Source: an uncultured Selenomonadales bacterium (GTDB lineage: Bacteria > Bacillota > Negativicutes > Selenomonadales > Selenomonadaceae). From it: a stretch of 48,667 nucleotides of DNA. How positions within the stretch are numbered: the stretch's first letter is position 1; each line of letters opens with the position of its first letter. Shown here piece by piece: positions 17,863 to 25,930 of the stretch. The position numbers were made by a program, and so were the translations under genes. Location: positions 1 to 48,667 of the forward strand of contig CALDHY010000040.1 of assembly GCA_937901445.1 (NCBI GenBank), written 5' to 3'. The notes beneath the pieces were generated by a model, which saw only the letters and a list, made by a program, of their open reading frames with translations, did not search any database and was not told the DNA's origin.

Positions 17863-18465
17863 ATGAAAAAATTTATTTTTACACTGGCAGCAGTTTTAAT
17901 TTTTGCGGCAAATTTTTCAATGTGTCAAGCGGCTAAAGTTGCACTTTACAATTCCGATGCGGAAGATATGCTTGACGAAATTATGGACGATGTTGAAAAT
18001 GAATTATCAGAGGATTCGTTTCCATACGTCATAAAAAATTTTCGTTCGGGCGGCGATTTAAACGAACAGATTAAAGAAGTTTTCAGCTTACCGAATAAAA
18101 ATTTCAAAGGTTATGCATGTGATGTAGGTTTTAAAAATTCAGAAAATCCGGAAGGTATGATAATTTTTATTGTTGACGATACAGATAAAGTTTTTTCTGT
18201 TATGATTGCAGTAGGCTCTGTAGACGAAAATACACCTAAAAGTCGGCAGGAAGAATTGATGCAAATGTTGTTAATGACAAGCGCGTTGGTTTTTCATTCA
18301 GTTATGAGTGAAGAACAAATGGAAGCGTTGATTAATAACATCGTGAACAATGTTGACAAAGGGTCATGGAGCATTTGGTGCGATGGAAAATACATAAATT
18401 GTCAACTTGGTAAAAGTGACGATATGTATATTTCTATGATTGATGCTACAGATGGCAATAATTAA
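17863..18465 (+). CDS. Small exported protein, paralogue 2
   Basis: ATG 17863 is preceded by GGGAGGCG; the frame open from 17821 would overlap the first paralogue. The 200-residue protein has a signal peptide (KKFIFTLAAVLIFAANFS, cleavage near CQAA) and a very acidic N-terminal region (DAEDMLDEIMDDVENELSED). It shares the whole C-terminal two thirds with the gene before it, from which it is separated by 19 bases, so the pair arose by tandem duplication. Its lower GC content and more ATG/GAT codons set it slightly apart. Function unknown. Confidence 0.78.
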   Translation: MKKFIFTLAAVLIFAANFSMCQAAKVALYNSDAEDMLDEIMDDVENELSEDSFPYVIKNFRSGGDLNEQIKEVFSLPNKNFKGYACDVGFKNSENPEGMIIFIVDDTDKVFSVMIAVGSVDENTPKSRQEELMQMLLMTSALVFHSVMSEEQMEALINNIVNNVDKGSWSIWCDGKYINCQLGKSDDMYISMIDATDGNN

Positions 18466-18483
18466 TTTTTTGGAGGCGGTAAA

Positions 18484-19011
18484 ATGTCAGATTTACTTGA
18501 ATTAATGAGATCGCGGCGCAGCGTTCGCCAATACACGGACGAAAAAATTTCAGACGAACAAATAAAAAAAATTTTGAGTGCGGCGTTACTTGCGCCTTCC
18601 GGGCACTCAAAATACCCTTGCGAATTTATTGTAGTCAAAAATCGTGAAACGCTTGAAAAAATGTCACATTGCCGCGTAGGCGTTGCCAAAATGTTAAATC
18701 AAGCGGCGGCGGCGGTTGTAGTAATTGCGGACGCTGAAAAATCTGATACAATCGTTGAAGATTCTTCAGTGGCTATGATGAATATGGAATTAGCTGCAAC
18801 GTCACTGGGAATTGGAAATTGTTGGATACAGGTTAAAAATCGTCCGGCTGAAAATAATTTGCCGAGTGAAGATTTTTTGAGGGAAATTTTAAAGTTCCCT
18901 GCAAATTTCAAGTGTCAAGCTATTTTATCATTGGGAATACCGGCGAAATTGCCGCGCGCCCGTGAATTGGATAAATTAAACTTTGATAAAGTTCACGAAG
19001 AAACTTTTTAA
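18484..19011 (+). CDS. Nitroreductase-family flavoprotein
   Basis: A 175-residue FMN-binding nitroreductase-like protein: LLELMRSRRSVRQYTDEKIS (FMN phosphate contact), LLAPSGHSKYPCEFIVV, and SVAMMNMELAATSLGIGNCW, the usual order in the family. It is on the short side (typical 170-220). TGGAGGCG lies ahead of ATG 18484. It follows the secreted paralogues by 18 bases and may be co-transcribed, but a functional link is not obvious. Substrate cannot be inferred. A strong terminator follows. Confidence 0.88.
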   Translation: MSDLLELMRSRRSVRQYTDEKISDEQIKKILSAALLAPSGHSKYPCEFIVVKNRETLEKMSHCRVGVAKMLNQAAAAVVVIADAEKSDTIVEDSSVAMMNMELAATSLGIGNCWIQVKNRPAENNLPSEDFLREILKFPANFKCQAILSLGIPAKLPRARELDKLNFDKVHEETF

Positions 19012-19032
19012 AATAAATTTTTATAATTAGAA

Positions 19033-19062
19033 AAACCCGTCGAAAACTCGGCGGGCTTTTTT
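19033..19062 (+). terminator. Intrinsic terminator between nitroreductase and CRISPR array
   Basis: CCCGTCGA/TCGGCGGG with an AAAC loop and then CTTTTTT. It also marks the distal end of the array. Confidence 0.9.
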
Positions 19063-19065
19063 ATT

Positions 19066-19633
19066 GTCCAAAAACCGCAAGCAGTATTATTTTCGCACAT
19101 AAAAAAACGAATCATACAATACATAAAAGTTTCAAAACCGCAAGCGGTATGAACTTTTGCGCAATTCGGTAGCGGACAAGTTGAAGACAATGAATGACGT
19201 TGAGAGAATTGTTTCAAAACCGCAAGCGGTATGAACTTTTGCGCAATTCAAGCGAATTTTTAATTGTTTGCTACCCGAAAATAAAAAGTTTCAAAACCGC
19301 AAGCGGTATGAACTTTTGCGCAATATCGTTACTTCCGTCAAACACGTAGAGATAAAGAATTGAGCTGTTTCAAAACCGCAAGCGGTATGAACTTTTGCGC
19401 AATATTTACTGAAATTGAAATTATCCCCGATGGGGAAATTGGGTTTCAAAACCGCAAGCGGTATGAACTTTTGCGCAATAATCTTAATGTCAGAAGCAGT
19501 AGCTGGAGAAATGTGAGCAGTTTCAAAACCGCAAGCGGTATGAACTTTTGCGCAATTTACTAAGAAAAAGAGCGGGAACGAAGTGAACATACAGGAGTTT
19601 CAAAACCGCAAGCGGTATGAACTTTTGCGCAAT
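19066..19633 (-). CRISPR. CRISPR array: 7 identical 37-nt repeats plus 1 degenerate distal repeat
   Basis: Intact repeats start at 19129, 19211, 19288, 19367, 19443, 19520 and 19597, each 37 bases. Plus-strand ends are GTTTCAAAACCGC and CTTTTGCGCAAT. Read on the minus strand the repeat carries the stem ACCGC-TT-GCGGT followed by TTTTGAAAC, the GAAAC-type 3' end of Cas6-processed type I/III repeats, so the array is transcribed leftward. The six spacers are 45, 40, 42, 39, 40 and 40 bases, long and variable, as usual for type III. At 19066-19100 a decayed repeat keeps the AAAACCGCAAGC core but has mismatches and two lost bases: the oldest, trailer-end unit. The leader and cas1 lie at the right end, consistent with this polarity. 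Confidence 0.97.
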
Positions 19634-19910
19634 AGCAGACCCTTTTTGAGCGCGTCACCATGCACCTCAAAACAGGCTTTTGGAAAATGTTTCCAAATCT
19701 GCTGACAGTTCCAAAAAAATCTTTAAAAAATTGTCATAAAACTTTCAGAAAACTACCACTCCTCCGCGTCATTACGCCGTTTTTTAATTTTGGAAAATGT
19801 TTTAACAAAATGGCGTTCTGCCGTACCTTCAAATCACTTTCCAATTTTCAAAGAACCAAAAATTTTCACGCAAATATTACAACATACCTAAAAAATTTGC
19901 AAGAAAAATT
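19634..19910 (-). promoter_or_regulatory. CRISPR leader between cas1 and the array
   Basis: There are 277 non-coding bases between the newest repeat and the cas1 stop. A 15-base direct repeat, TTTTGGAAAATGTTT, occurs at 19678-19692 and 19788-19802. The region has oligo-A/T runs. No clear promoter could be fixed, but crRNA transcription should start here on the minus strand. Confidence 0.6.
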
Positions 19911-20864
19911 TTACCGCTTTAAACATTCGGCAAAACTTTTAATTCGCTCAAAAATTACGTCACGAGTATTTTTATCGCCGTATTCACGATATTTTTTCGC
20001 CATATATTCTTCGTAGCGAGTACACCAAACTTTTTGCGCCTCAAATTTCAAGCGGCAATCTTCCTTAGTTTTGTCAAAATCATCAGGCGCAATCATTCGG
20101 CGATTTAAAATATTTAATACAAATCTGTCAATCACGGGTTGCCGGAAAAGTTCCATTAAGTCAAATACAAGCGCGTCTTTCCTGCCGTCGTTCGAGTGAA
20201 AAAATCCTATCCGCGCGTCCAGATTCACAGCCGCTATCACAATTCTTACTTCACGCTCCAAAAATGCATAGCCGTAATTTAAAAGCGCGTTCACGGGATC
20301 CGTTGCCGGGTGTTGACTGCGTCCTTTCCAATTCCAGCGCGTCAAGTCAATCAAATCAGGAAATGCACTGAAATAAATTTTTGACGCCATACCTTCAACG
20401 CCGCGTATTTCTTCAATATCGCTTAACGAATTTACTTTTTCGACTTGAGTTTTCAGCCGCTTAATTTTATTGGCGAGTTTATCTGCGTCTTTAGTTTTTG
20501 TGTACTGTTTCAAAAGATTGTACTGATTGAAAATTTTTTCGGTGATAATTTCCTGTGTCAACGAAATTTGCCTGTCAACATTACCAAAAATTTCAATTTG
20601 ACGCAACAGCCGCGCCGCAGTTTGTTTTTCGTTGCAGAGGTTGCCAATAATCTTGCCGTGTTCATCAATGTAAATAACGGGGATACTCAACTCTAAAAGT
20701 TCAAAAATAACTTGTGTTGAAATTTGCGCGTTGCGTCCCAAAATTACGCCGTCAACTGAACGAATTGGAAGCCGCCCGATTATTTCGCCGTCCTTTTCAA
20801 CTGCGATTCTAGGTCCGATTTTTCGCGCAGAACTTCCCGCCGATAAAAGATAGAGCATCCCCAT
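19911..20864 (-). CDS. cas1: CRISPR-associated endonuclease Cas1
   Basis: Cas1 integrates new spacers with Cas2. The 317-residue protein has the beta-rich N-domain (LYLLSAGSSARKIGPRIAVE) and the helical catalytic domain with the metal ligands E157 (RGVEGMASKIYF), H223 (FFHSNDGRKD) and D235 (ALVFDLMELFRQP). NALLNYGYAFLERE is the conserved motif between them. Sequence style fits Cas1 associated with type III and I-D systems. It is the last gene of the cas operon, 11 bases after cas2 and next to the leader. All catalytic residues are present, so adaptation should be active unless spacers come through RNA (no reverse transcriptase domain is seen). Confidence 0.96.
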   Translation of the reverse strand: MGMLYLLSAGSSARKIGPRIAVEKDGEIIGRLPIRSVDGVILGRNAQISTQVIFELLELSIPVIYIDEHGKIIGNLCNEKQTAARLLRQIEIFGNVDRQISLTQEIITEKIFNQYNLLKQYTKTKDADKLANKIKRLKTQVEKVNSLSDIEEIRGVEGMASKIYFSAFPDLIDLTRWNWKGRSQHPATDPVNALLNYGYAFLEREVRIVIAAVNLDARIGFFHSNDGRKDALVFDLMELFRQPVIDRFVLNILNRRMIAPDDFDKTKEDCRLKFEAQKVWCTRYEEYMAKKYREYGDKNTRDVIFERIKSFAECLKR

Positions 20865-20875
20865 TTTTACACCGC

Positions 20876-21151
20876 CTAAACTATCATAAAGCCTTTTTCT
20901 TCTTCCAAAGGTTTACCCGATAATCTTAAATTTTTTTCACAGGATTTACACAGCGGCGACATTAAAACCGAGCCTTTGTCAGATTCTGCGACAATCTGTA
21001 ATAAATCTTGCCAAATTAAAGCCGCCGTTTTTGCGTCCGCGTTGCAACTGAAAACGCTGTACTGCAACCTGAATGCAAATTCTTCCAAATAGCGTACAAT
21101 TTTGCCGCGCACGTCATCTTCAGGAATATCATAACAAATTAAATACTTCAT
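20876..21151 (-). CDS. cas2: CRISPR-associated protein Cas2
   Basis: A 91-residue ferredoxin-like protein starting MKYLICYDIPEDDVRGKIVR, with the conserved Asp (D8) at the end of the first strand and the second half SVFSCNADAKTAALIW. The C-terminal CKSCEKN is a short cysteine pair. It overlaps the 3' end of cas6 by 23 bases and precedes cas1 by 11. It acts as the dimeric bridge of the Cas1-Cas2 integrase. Confidence 0.93.
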   Translation of the reverse strand: MKYLICYDIPEDDVRGKIVRYLEEFAFRLQYSVFSCNADAKTAALIWQDLLQIVAESDKGSVLMSPLCKSCEKNLRLSGKPLEEEKGFMIV

Positions 21152-21935
21152 AAAATTTTACCCGCGTTTGTCCGAAACCTTGAGCGCACAATCTGCCGAC
21201 GCCGGAATATTCGCCGAATTTCGCAAGCAACATAAAAACTTTTCGCACGTCAGAATTTATTTCTTTCAAGCTGTATTTAAAAATTCCCCAAAATCCTAAA
21301 GTTCCCCTGTCATTTGCCAAATAAAATTTTTTACTGCGCCCTTGCCATTCAGTCAGCCTAATTTGCGCCGATATTTCTTTAATAACTTTTTTATCGACGG
21401 CGGCGGGCATTTGTACTTGTGTCCACTTGTCAGCAAGCGAAGGAAAAATTAAATCTGCGCGAGGGTACGGCGCGTCGAAGTTGTCAATTCTGAAAGATAC
21501 CGGCGTTAAAAATTCAAACTCAATTTCGGTTGCAGGCGAAAATTTTTTCACGTTTGAAATAAATTCTTCCTTTGAAAAAATTTCTGAATTTGTATCGTCA
21601 ACAGTCAAAATTAATTCGCCGACTTGAATTTCATAGCCGATTGGAATTGCCAACGCCGCCCGTAAAATTTCTTCGTTTAAGCCGGTTACTTTCCAAAAAA
21701 ATTTATCGCCGCGCTTAACCTGCCAGCGTCCCTCAACGCTTGGAATGTTATTCAGCGGGTCTGCAAATGAAACAGTAAACGGCTTGATATTTAATTTTTC
21801 GTGGACAAAACTTTCAAGCTCCGGCGAAAATTCGTGCAGGATTTTAAAAAACGCCGCGTGCATCAACCGCCCGTTTATCAGCGGCAGTCGCGCAGTTTTT
21901 TCCGCCCGCAATTTGTATGATATTGCGCCTATCAT
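21129..21935 (-). CDS. cas6: CRISPR pre-crRNA processing endoribonuclease Cas6
   Basis: A 268-residue RAMP-fold protein. The C-terminus carries the glycine-rich loop expected of Cas6, GVGRLCAQGFGQTRVKF. The middle PRADLIFPSLADKWTQ and the N-terminal part (MHAAFFKILHEFSPELESFV) are typical of the PF10040-type Cas6. It should cut repeat RNA at the base of the ACCGC/GCGGT hairpin, leaving a tag ending GAAAC. Start ATG 21935 overlaps the stop of the upstream RAMP gene (ATGA). Catalytic residues are not conserved in this family and I do not assign them. Confidence 0.85.
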   Translation of the reverse strand: MIGAISYKLRAEKTARLPLINGRLMHAAFFKILHEFSPELESFVHEKLNIKPFTVSFADPLNNIPSVEGRWQVKRGDKFFWKVTGLNEEILRAALAIPIGYEIQVGELILTVDDTNSEIFSKEEFISNVKKFSPATEIEFEFLTPVSFRIDNFDAPYPRADLIFPSLADKWTQVQMPAAVDKKVIKEISAQIRLTEWQGRSKKFYLANDRGTLGFWGIFKYSLKEINSDVRKVFMLLAKFGEYSGVGRLCAQGFGQTRVKFYEVFNLL

Positions 21936-24055
21936 TTTACAACCTCAAAAATTGTTGGCAGTGGTGCACGCTGTTTAAATCTTTCGTCAACGTTGCCTTG
22001 TTGAACATCGCCGCTCATAGATTTTATTTTTTCCGGCGCAGGTTTATTTTCCCAGTCAAGAATTTTATTTAATTCGTTCATAACCTCCTGCCACGCTGTA
22101 AGCCCTATTTTGGCGTTTAAATACTCTTTGAAGACTTTTATATAGTCTTCGGCGTTTGACGCGCTGTAGGTGCTTTTAAAGCCGTCAGAATCGAAAATTT
22201 CAGCCGTGTAAGCATCGTTATTTTCAATAAAAAGTTTTGGCGTAACTTTGATACTTCCAAAACCAAAACTCTTGCCCATTCCAATTTTGTACGCGGGATT
22301 TTCTGCGCCGTTCAAATCAAAAATCATCATAAGCGCGCCGAGTTCAACTTCACTCAAATTTTGAAAACGAATTTTAGATTTAAATTTATTTCCTGCCGCA
22401 AACGGCGTTAATTCTTTCGTCAAGTCACCGCGTTCATTTGGATTAGCCCGCCAATCCCAGTTGCCGTTGTGCCAATAAAGCTTGTAGCCGCGCAGTTGCG
22501 GTTTATTTTTATCCCAGTGCGTCAAAGTTTCGCCATCCTGTTTAAGGTACAGCTGATAAGAAGTAGGATTGGGTTGCATTAAAGGATGAGCGGCAGCCTT
22601 TGCAAAAATTTTAACGGGCGAAATTGGAACTGCATCTTCAAAGGCAACGCGGCTCGCCCAAAATTCTTTACGCCCAAAAACCGCGTCAGCAAAATCTATA
22701 GTTTTTTCACTTTGCAAATTCGCCGGTACAATATCGCCGATTGAATTTTTGTAGGGGATTCTGAAGCATTGCCCGTGCCCAAACGCGGTAACCTGCCCGC
22801 CTTCGTACAAAAAATGACACGGTATCAAAGTTTGAACGTCAGCGGGTAGAGAATCGCCGCAAAGTCTTTCAAGTTGTTCACGGGTTAAAATTCCATTGTC
22901 GGTAAAAAGATTGACGCCGCGCCTGTTCCTGTCGTGTTCATACGATTTTAAAACGTCGTCCGGCAATTCGATTCGCTTGCTCCAGTCAACGTAGCTAAGT
23001 TTTACAAAGCGAATTATTTGCTTGCCGTATTTTAATTCTTCATTTTTTTTTGCAATTTCTTCAGCAGTCAAGCCTTTCAAACTTGCGCGGTATTCTTCGT
23101 ATTGTTTACGAGTCAATAAATGTTTGTGATTATCTGGTTTTTTTTGAGTATCTGCCCATTGGTTGCCGGTCAAAATGTGTGCCCTATATTCGCCGTCAAC
23201 TTGCGCCCAGTAAACGCGAGAATCTCTAAAACCAATATTAAAAAAATCATCTTGAAATTCTTTAATCATAATGAAGTCGTCTTTGCGGTCGTGTTCATAA
23301 ATCGAAGGCGCAATAAAAGATTTGTTGTCTTTAGTTTGAATCAGAAAACCGGGACGCGCATTTTTGGCGGGTTTAATTTTGCCATCCTTGCCGCGAATTG
23401 TACCGACCATTCTTGCGTTGTAAGCTTTGTTTAAATCTTTCGTCCAAAAATATTTTCCAACGCCCATCAAACAGCGGTAATAAATGTGTTCGTCGTTAAA
23501 ATCTTCGCCCTTTTGCTGTGAATTGGTACTGCCGCGAAACGCGCCGCAAGTTACAATTTTAAAAATATTTTTGAACATACCGCGCAGGGTACTGCCGGGA
23601 ATTATAAATTTACCTGCGGGCGCAAAACTTTTTTCAGCATTGCCTCCAATAAATAACGGCGTCAAATTTTCAATTTCAAGTACAATTTCGCCGCTGATTT
23701 TTCCGAGTGTTTGAATATGATTTTCAAAATTTTCGACGCTGTCAATTTCTGACGCCAAAACTTTTTGCGGCAACGAAACAAAATTGTAAGGCGCGGTTGC
23801 AATAAGTTCATTTGCGGCAGTGGCAGTTGCACGCGCTGCAGTTTGCGGCGTACCGTGAAAAGAATTATTACGACGATTATTATTGCGATTATCAGAATTT
23901 CTGTTATAGCCACGCGGAGAATTTTGTTGCTGATTAAAATTTTGAGTTTTGCTCGAATCAGCAGATTTTTTATCATTGTTGCCAAAATTAAAATTTTTCA
24001 GCGCATCAAATCCTTTAAAAGTTTCACTGCGACTGCTTTTATTATTTTTAGCCAA
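21932..24055 (-). CDS. Large type III RAMP protein (TIGR03986-like; Cas7 with insertions)
   Basis: Start TTG 24055 has a strong GGAGGAGGG site; the frame open further upstream would overlap csx19 by 86 bases. At 707 residues it is long. Residues 1-80 are low complexity, rich in Asn, Ser, Gln and Arg (NRNSDNRNNNRRNN), then an Ala/Thr stretch. The RAMP core starts near residue 122 (GEIVLEIENLTPLFIGGNA) with the glycine-rich loop IIPGSTLRGMFKN. Large insertions follow, and a late segment (GALMMIFDLNGAENPAYKIG then GKSFGFGSIKVT) is a second RAMP-like glycine region. This layout matches the TIGR03986 family and the Cas7-insertion subunit of III-D variants. It probably caps the backbone at the 3' side; no catalytic Asp is evident at the first loop. 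Confidence 0.75.
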   Translation of the reverse strand: MAKNNKSSRSETFKGFDALKNFNFGNNDKKSADSSKTQNFNQQQNSPRGYNRNSDNRNNNRRNNSFHGTPQTAARATATAANELIATAPYNFVSLPQKVLASEIDSVENFENHIQTLGKISGEIVLEIENLTPLFIGGNAEKSFAPAGKFIIPGSTLRGMFKNIFKIVTCGAFRGSTNSQQKGEDFNDEHIYYRCLMGVGKYFWTKDLNKAYNARMVGTIRGKDGKIKPAKNARPGFLIQTKDNKSFIAPSIYEHDRKDDFIMIKEFQDDFFNIGFRDSRVYWAQVDGEYRAHILTGNQWADTQKKPDNHKHLLTRKQYEEYRASLKGLTAEEIAKKNEELKYGKQIIRFVKLSYVDWSKRIELPDDVLKSYEHDRNRRGVNLFTDNGILTREQLERLCGDSLPADVQTLIPCHFLYEGGQVTAFGHGQCFRIPYKNSIGDIVPANLQSEKTIDFADAVFGRKEFWASRVAFEDAVPISPVKIFAKAAAHPLMQPNPTSYQLYLKQDGETLTHWDKNKPQLRGYKLYWHNGNWDWRANPNERGDLTKELTPFAAGNKFKSKIRFQNLSEVELGALMMIFDLNGAENPAYKIGMGKSFGFGSIKVTPKLFIENNDAYTAEIFDSDGFKSTYSASNAEDYIKVFKEYLNAKIGLTAWQEVMNELNKILDWENKPAPEKIKSMSGDVQQGNVDERFKQRAPLPTIFEVVK

Positions 24056-24626
24056 TGTTGCCGCCCTCCTCCGCCGGTTCAATCGCCACAAAACGATAAT
24101 CTGTATAGCCGGAAAGTCCCGTTGTTTCTTCACTTGAAATATAATTGCGCGTCAAAAGTCCGTACCACTTGGAATTGTTATTTTCACAGGGAATTTCCAT
24201 AAAAAGTTTTCGTTGCCTGTCAAGAAGTTTTATAAAGCCGTCAGCCGCGCCGGAATTTTCGCCCCAAAATCTTGAAAAGCTGTCAACGTAAAAATCGCCC
24301 GCGCCTTCAGTATCTTGAACGTAACGCCCGCGCAATTTATTTTCAATTCGCTTTAAATGAAGTTCTTCAGCCGCGTTGAAAATTCTGCACTCAAGCCAAA
24401 ATTGCGGCGTAATTTCTGCGTTTGAAAAAAGTTTGCCGCCTTCAACTTTGCCCCAAATAATATTCTGAATCTGCCACGCCACGAATACCGCGCGCTGATT
24501 TTTAAATTTTTGTTGGATAAAATTTTCAACGTCGTTCAAAGAAATTTCGCAAGTTACCGGCGCAAATATTTTTTGACATTCGCAAATTTTAAGTCCGACA
24601 TTTTTTGCAAGATTTAAGCCTCTCAA
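24048..24626 (-). CDS. csx19: Csx19-like type III-D protein
   Basis: A 192-residue protein starting at TTG 24626, overlapping the stop of the upstream RAMP gene (TTGA), and itself overlapping the next start. YGLLTRNYISSEETTGLSGY and DYRFVAIEP near the C-terminus, and the position directly before a TIGR03986-like RAMP gene, fit the Csx19/TIGR03984 family. Csx19 is a small subunit of III-D effectors without a known catalytic role. The identification rests on size, context and C-terminal motif; without a profile search I hold it as probable. Confidence 0.65.
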   Translation of the reverse strand: MRGLNLAKNVGLKICECQKIFAPVTCEISLNDVENFIQQKFKNQRAVFVAWQIQNIIWGKVEGGKLFSNAEITPQFWLECRIFNAAEELHLKRIENKLRGRYVQDTEGAGDFYVDSFSRFWGENSGAADGFIKLLDRQRKLFMEIPCENNNSKWYGLLTRNYISSEETTGLSGYTDYRFVAIEPAEEGGNIG

Positions 24627-25930
24627 TTTGATTCACCCCAATTTTGAATTGACGCGGCTAAATTTGAAAGTTCAACAGCGTCACCTTTAGTAACCTTGCC
24701 GCCCGCGCCGAGTTCGTAAATTTTGCCCTTGAATTTTATTTTGGCTGAAATTCCCGTAACAGTGCCGCGCCCGATGCACTTTTCGCCGCCAATCGCAACG
24801 TTGCCTAACCACAAATCGCGCAATAAAAAAAGCGCAAGCCCCGCCTCAAATTCTTTTGCGTCAACAATTTCAAAATGCACGTGCAAGGTTGGTACAAAAT
24901 TTTTCTGATAAACCGGCTTTGTTTTGAAAAGTGCGCCCTGCAACGTCCCGCCCGTGAATCTGTCAATTTTATTTCTGGCGTGCGCAAATTCGACAACATT
25001 TTTATTTTCAACGTAACTTTCGGCAACGATAAAACGGCTTTTTATTTTTTCGTCGCCCGCACTGCCCATTAAATTATTTAGAAAATTTGTACTTAAATTT
25101 AATTTTTGAAAAATGTAATCTGCGCGATGCCGGAAAATTCCTTTTAAACTTGTACCGGGTATAACAAAATCTGCAAGGCTTTTCATACTTACCGCCGAAA
25201 TTTTATTTTCCCTGTCGGCGGCGTCAACTTCATAATTTCTTACAATGAATGACGAATTGAAAGTAAAATCCGCGTCAACAATGAAAGTATCGCTGTCAGC
25301 CGAAATAATTTTGGCGGGCTTAATTTTTTCTGTAACGTTTTTATCAGTAAACCACGCTATAACGTCAGATTTTTTTCTGAAGTCGTAAAATTCGGCGTCA
25401 AGATTTTCAGCCGCGGCAAGCCCAAAACCTTTGGCAGTCAACGCGCCAAGCCGAATACCGCTTTCAAGTTTGCCCAAAATTTCGGCAACCGCGCCTTTGA
25501 AATTTTCTCCAGCGTGGCAGCCGCGCAGATTTATTAAAATTCGTAAATCGCCGCTTGCCCCGCGTTCAACCGCTTCATAATCGTATTTTGCGCCTTCAAC
25601 GCCTGTACCCTTAAAAGTGTCAATTTTCACGCCGTCACGATAAATTATTTTGCCGCCGGTAAGTTCAACGTCTTCAATCTGAATCGCACTTTGAAATTTA
25701 TCCTTGTCGCCGAAAAGTTTTTCAAGTACTTCAAAATGTTTAAATTCCTCGCGCAGGACTCCGCAAATTGAAGTTCCGGGTATAAACGGCTCGCCCTCTT
25801 GATTTTTCAAAACGTGAATATCTTTGAAGTTGTCGGCAGTTTCGCCCGCCCCGTCGCCTATCAGTAACGGCGATTTTAAAACCAATTCGCCTGTAATTAA
25901 AATTTTGCCGATAATTTGTGCGTCAATCAT
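24623..25930 (-). CDS. Double-RAMP Cas7 (Cas7-2x-like)
   Basis: Start ATG 25930 (435 residues) follows AAAGGCGGCGG and overlaps the csx10 stop by 8 bases; the longer frame from 26029 would run inside csx10. Two RAMP units are visible. Unit 1: GELVLKSPLLIGDGAGE, KDIHVLKNQEG, then the loop FIPGTSICGVLREEF. Unit 2, after about residue 200: ADFTFNSSFIVRNYEVDA and FVIPGTSLKGIFRHRADYIF, with a late GGEKCIGRGTVTGIS. D37 in KDIHVLK sits where Csm3 has its target-RNA-cutting Asp; unit 2 has no clear equivalent. Two fused backbone subunits in one chain is a III-D feature. Confidence 0.78.
   Translation of the reverse strand: MIDAQIIGKILITGELVLKSPLLIGDGAGETADNFKDIHVLKNQEGEPFIPGTSICGVLREEFKHFEVLEKLFGDKDKFQSAIQIEDVELTGGKIIYRDGVKIDTFKGTGVEGAKYDYEAVERGASGDLRILINLRGCHAGENFKGAVAEILGKLESGIRLGALTAKGFGLAAAENLDAEFYDFRKKSDVIAWFTDKNVTEKIKPAKIISADSDTFIVDADFTFNSSFIVRNYEVDAADRENKISAVSMKSLADFVIPGTSLKGIFRHRADYIFQKLNLSTNFLNNLMGSAGDEKIKSRFIVAESYVENKNVVEFAHARNKIDRFTGGTLQGALFKTKPVYQKNFVPTLHVHFEIVDAKEFEAGLALFLLRDLWLGNVAIGGEKCIGRGTVTGISAKIKFKGKIYELGAGGKVTKGDAVELSNLAASIQNWGESN

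Noticed and set aside
19291..19590. Long frame across the CRISPR array with repeated CAKVHTACGFET units
   Set aside because: The repeated peptide is just the CRISPR repeat in one frame; it has no ribosome site and does not survive across all spacers.
24056..24133. N-terminal extension of the large RAMP protein
   Set aside because: It lies within csx19 in another frame; TTG 24055 has a GGAGGAGGG site.
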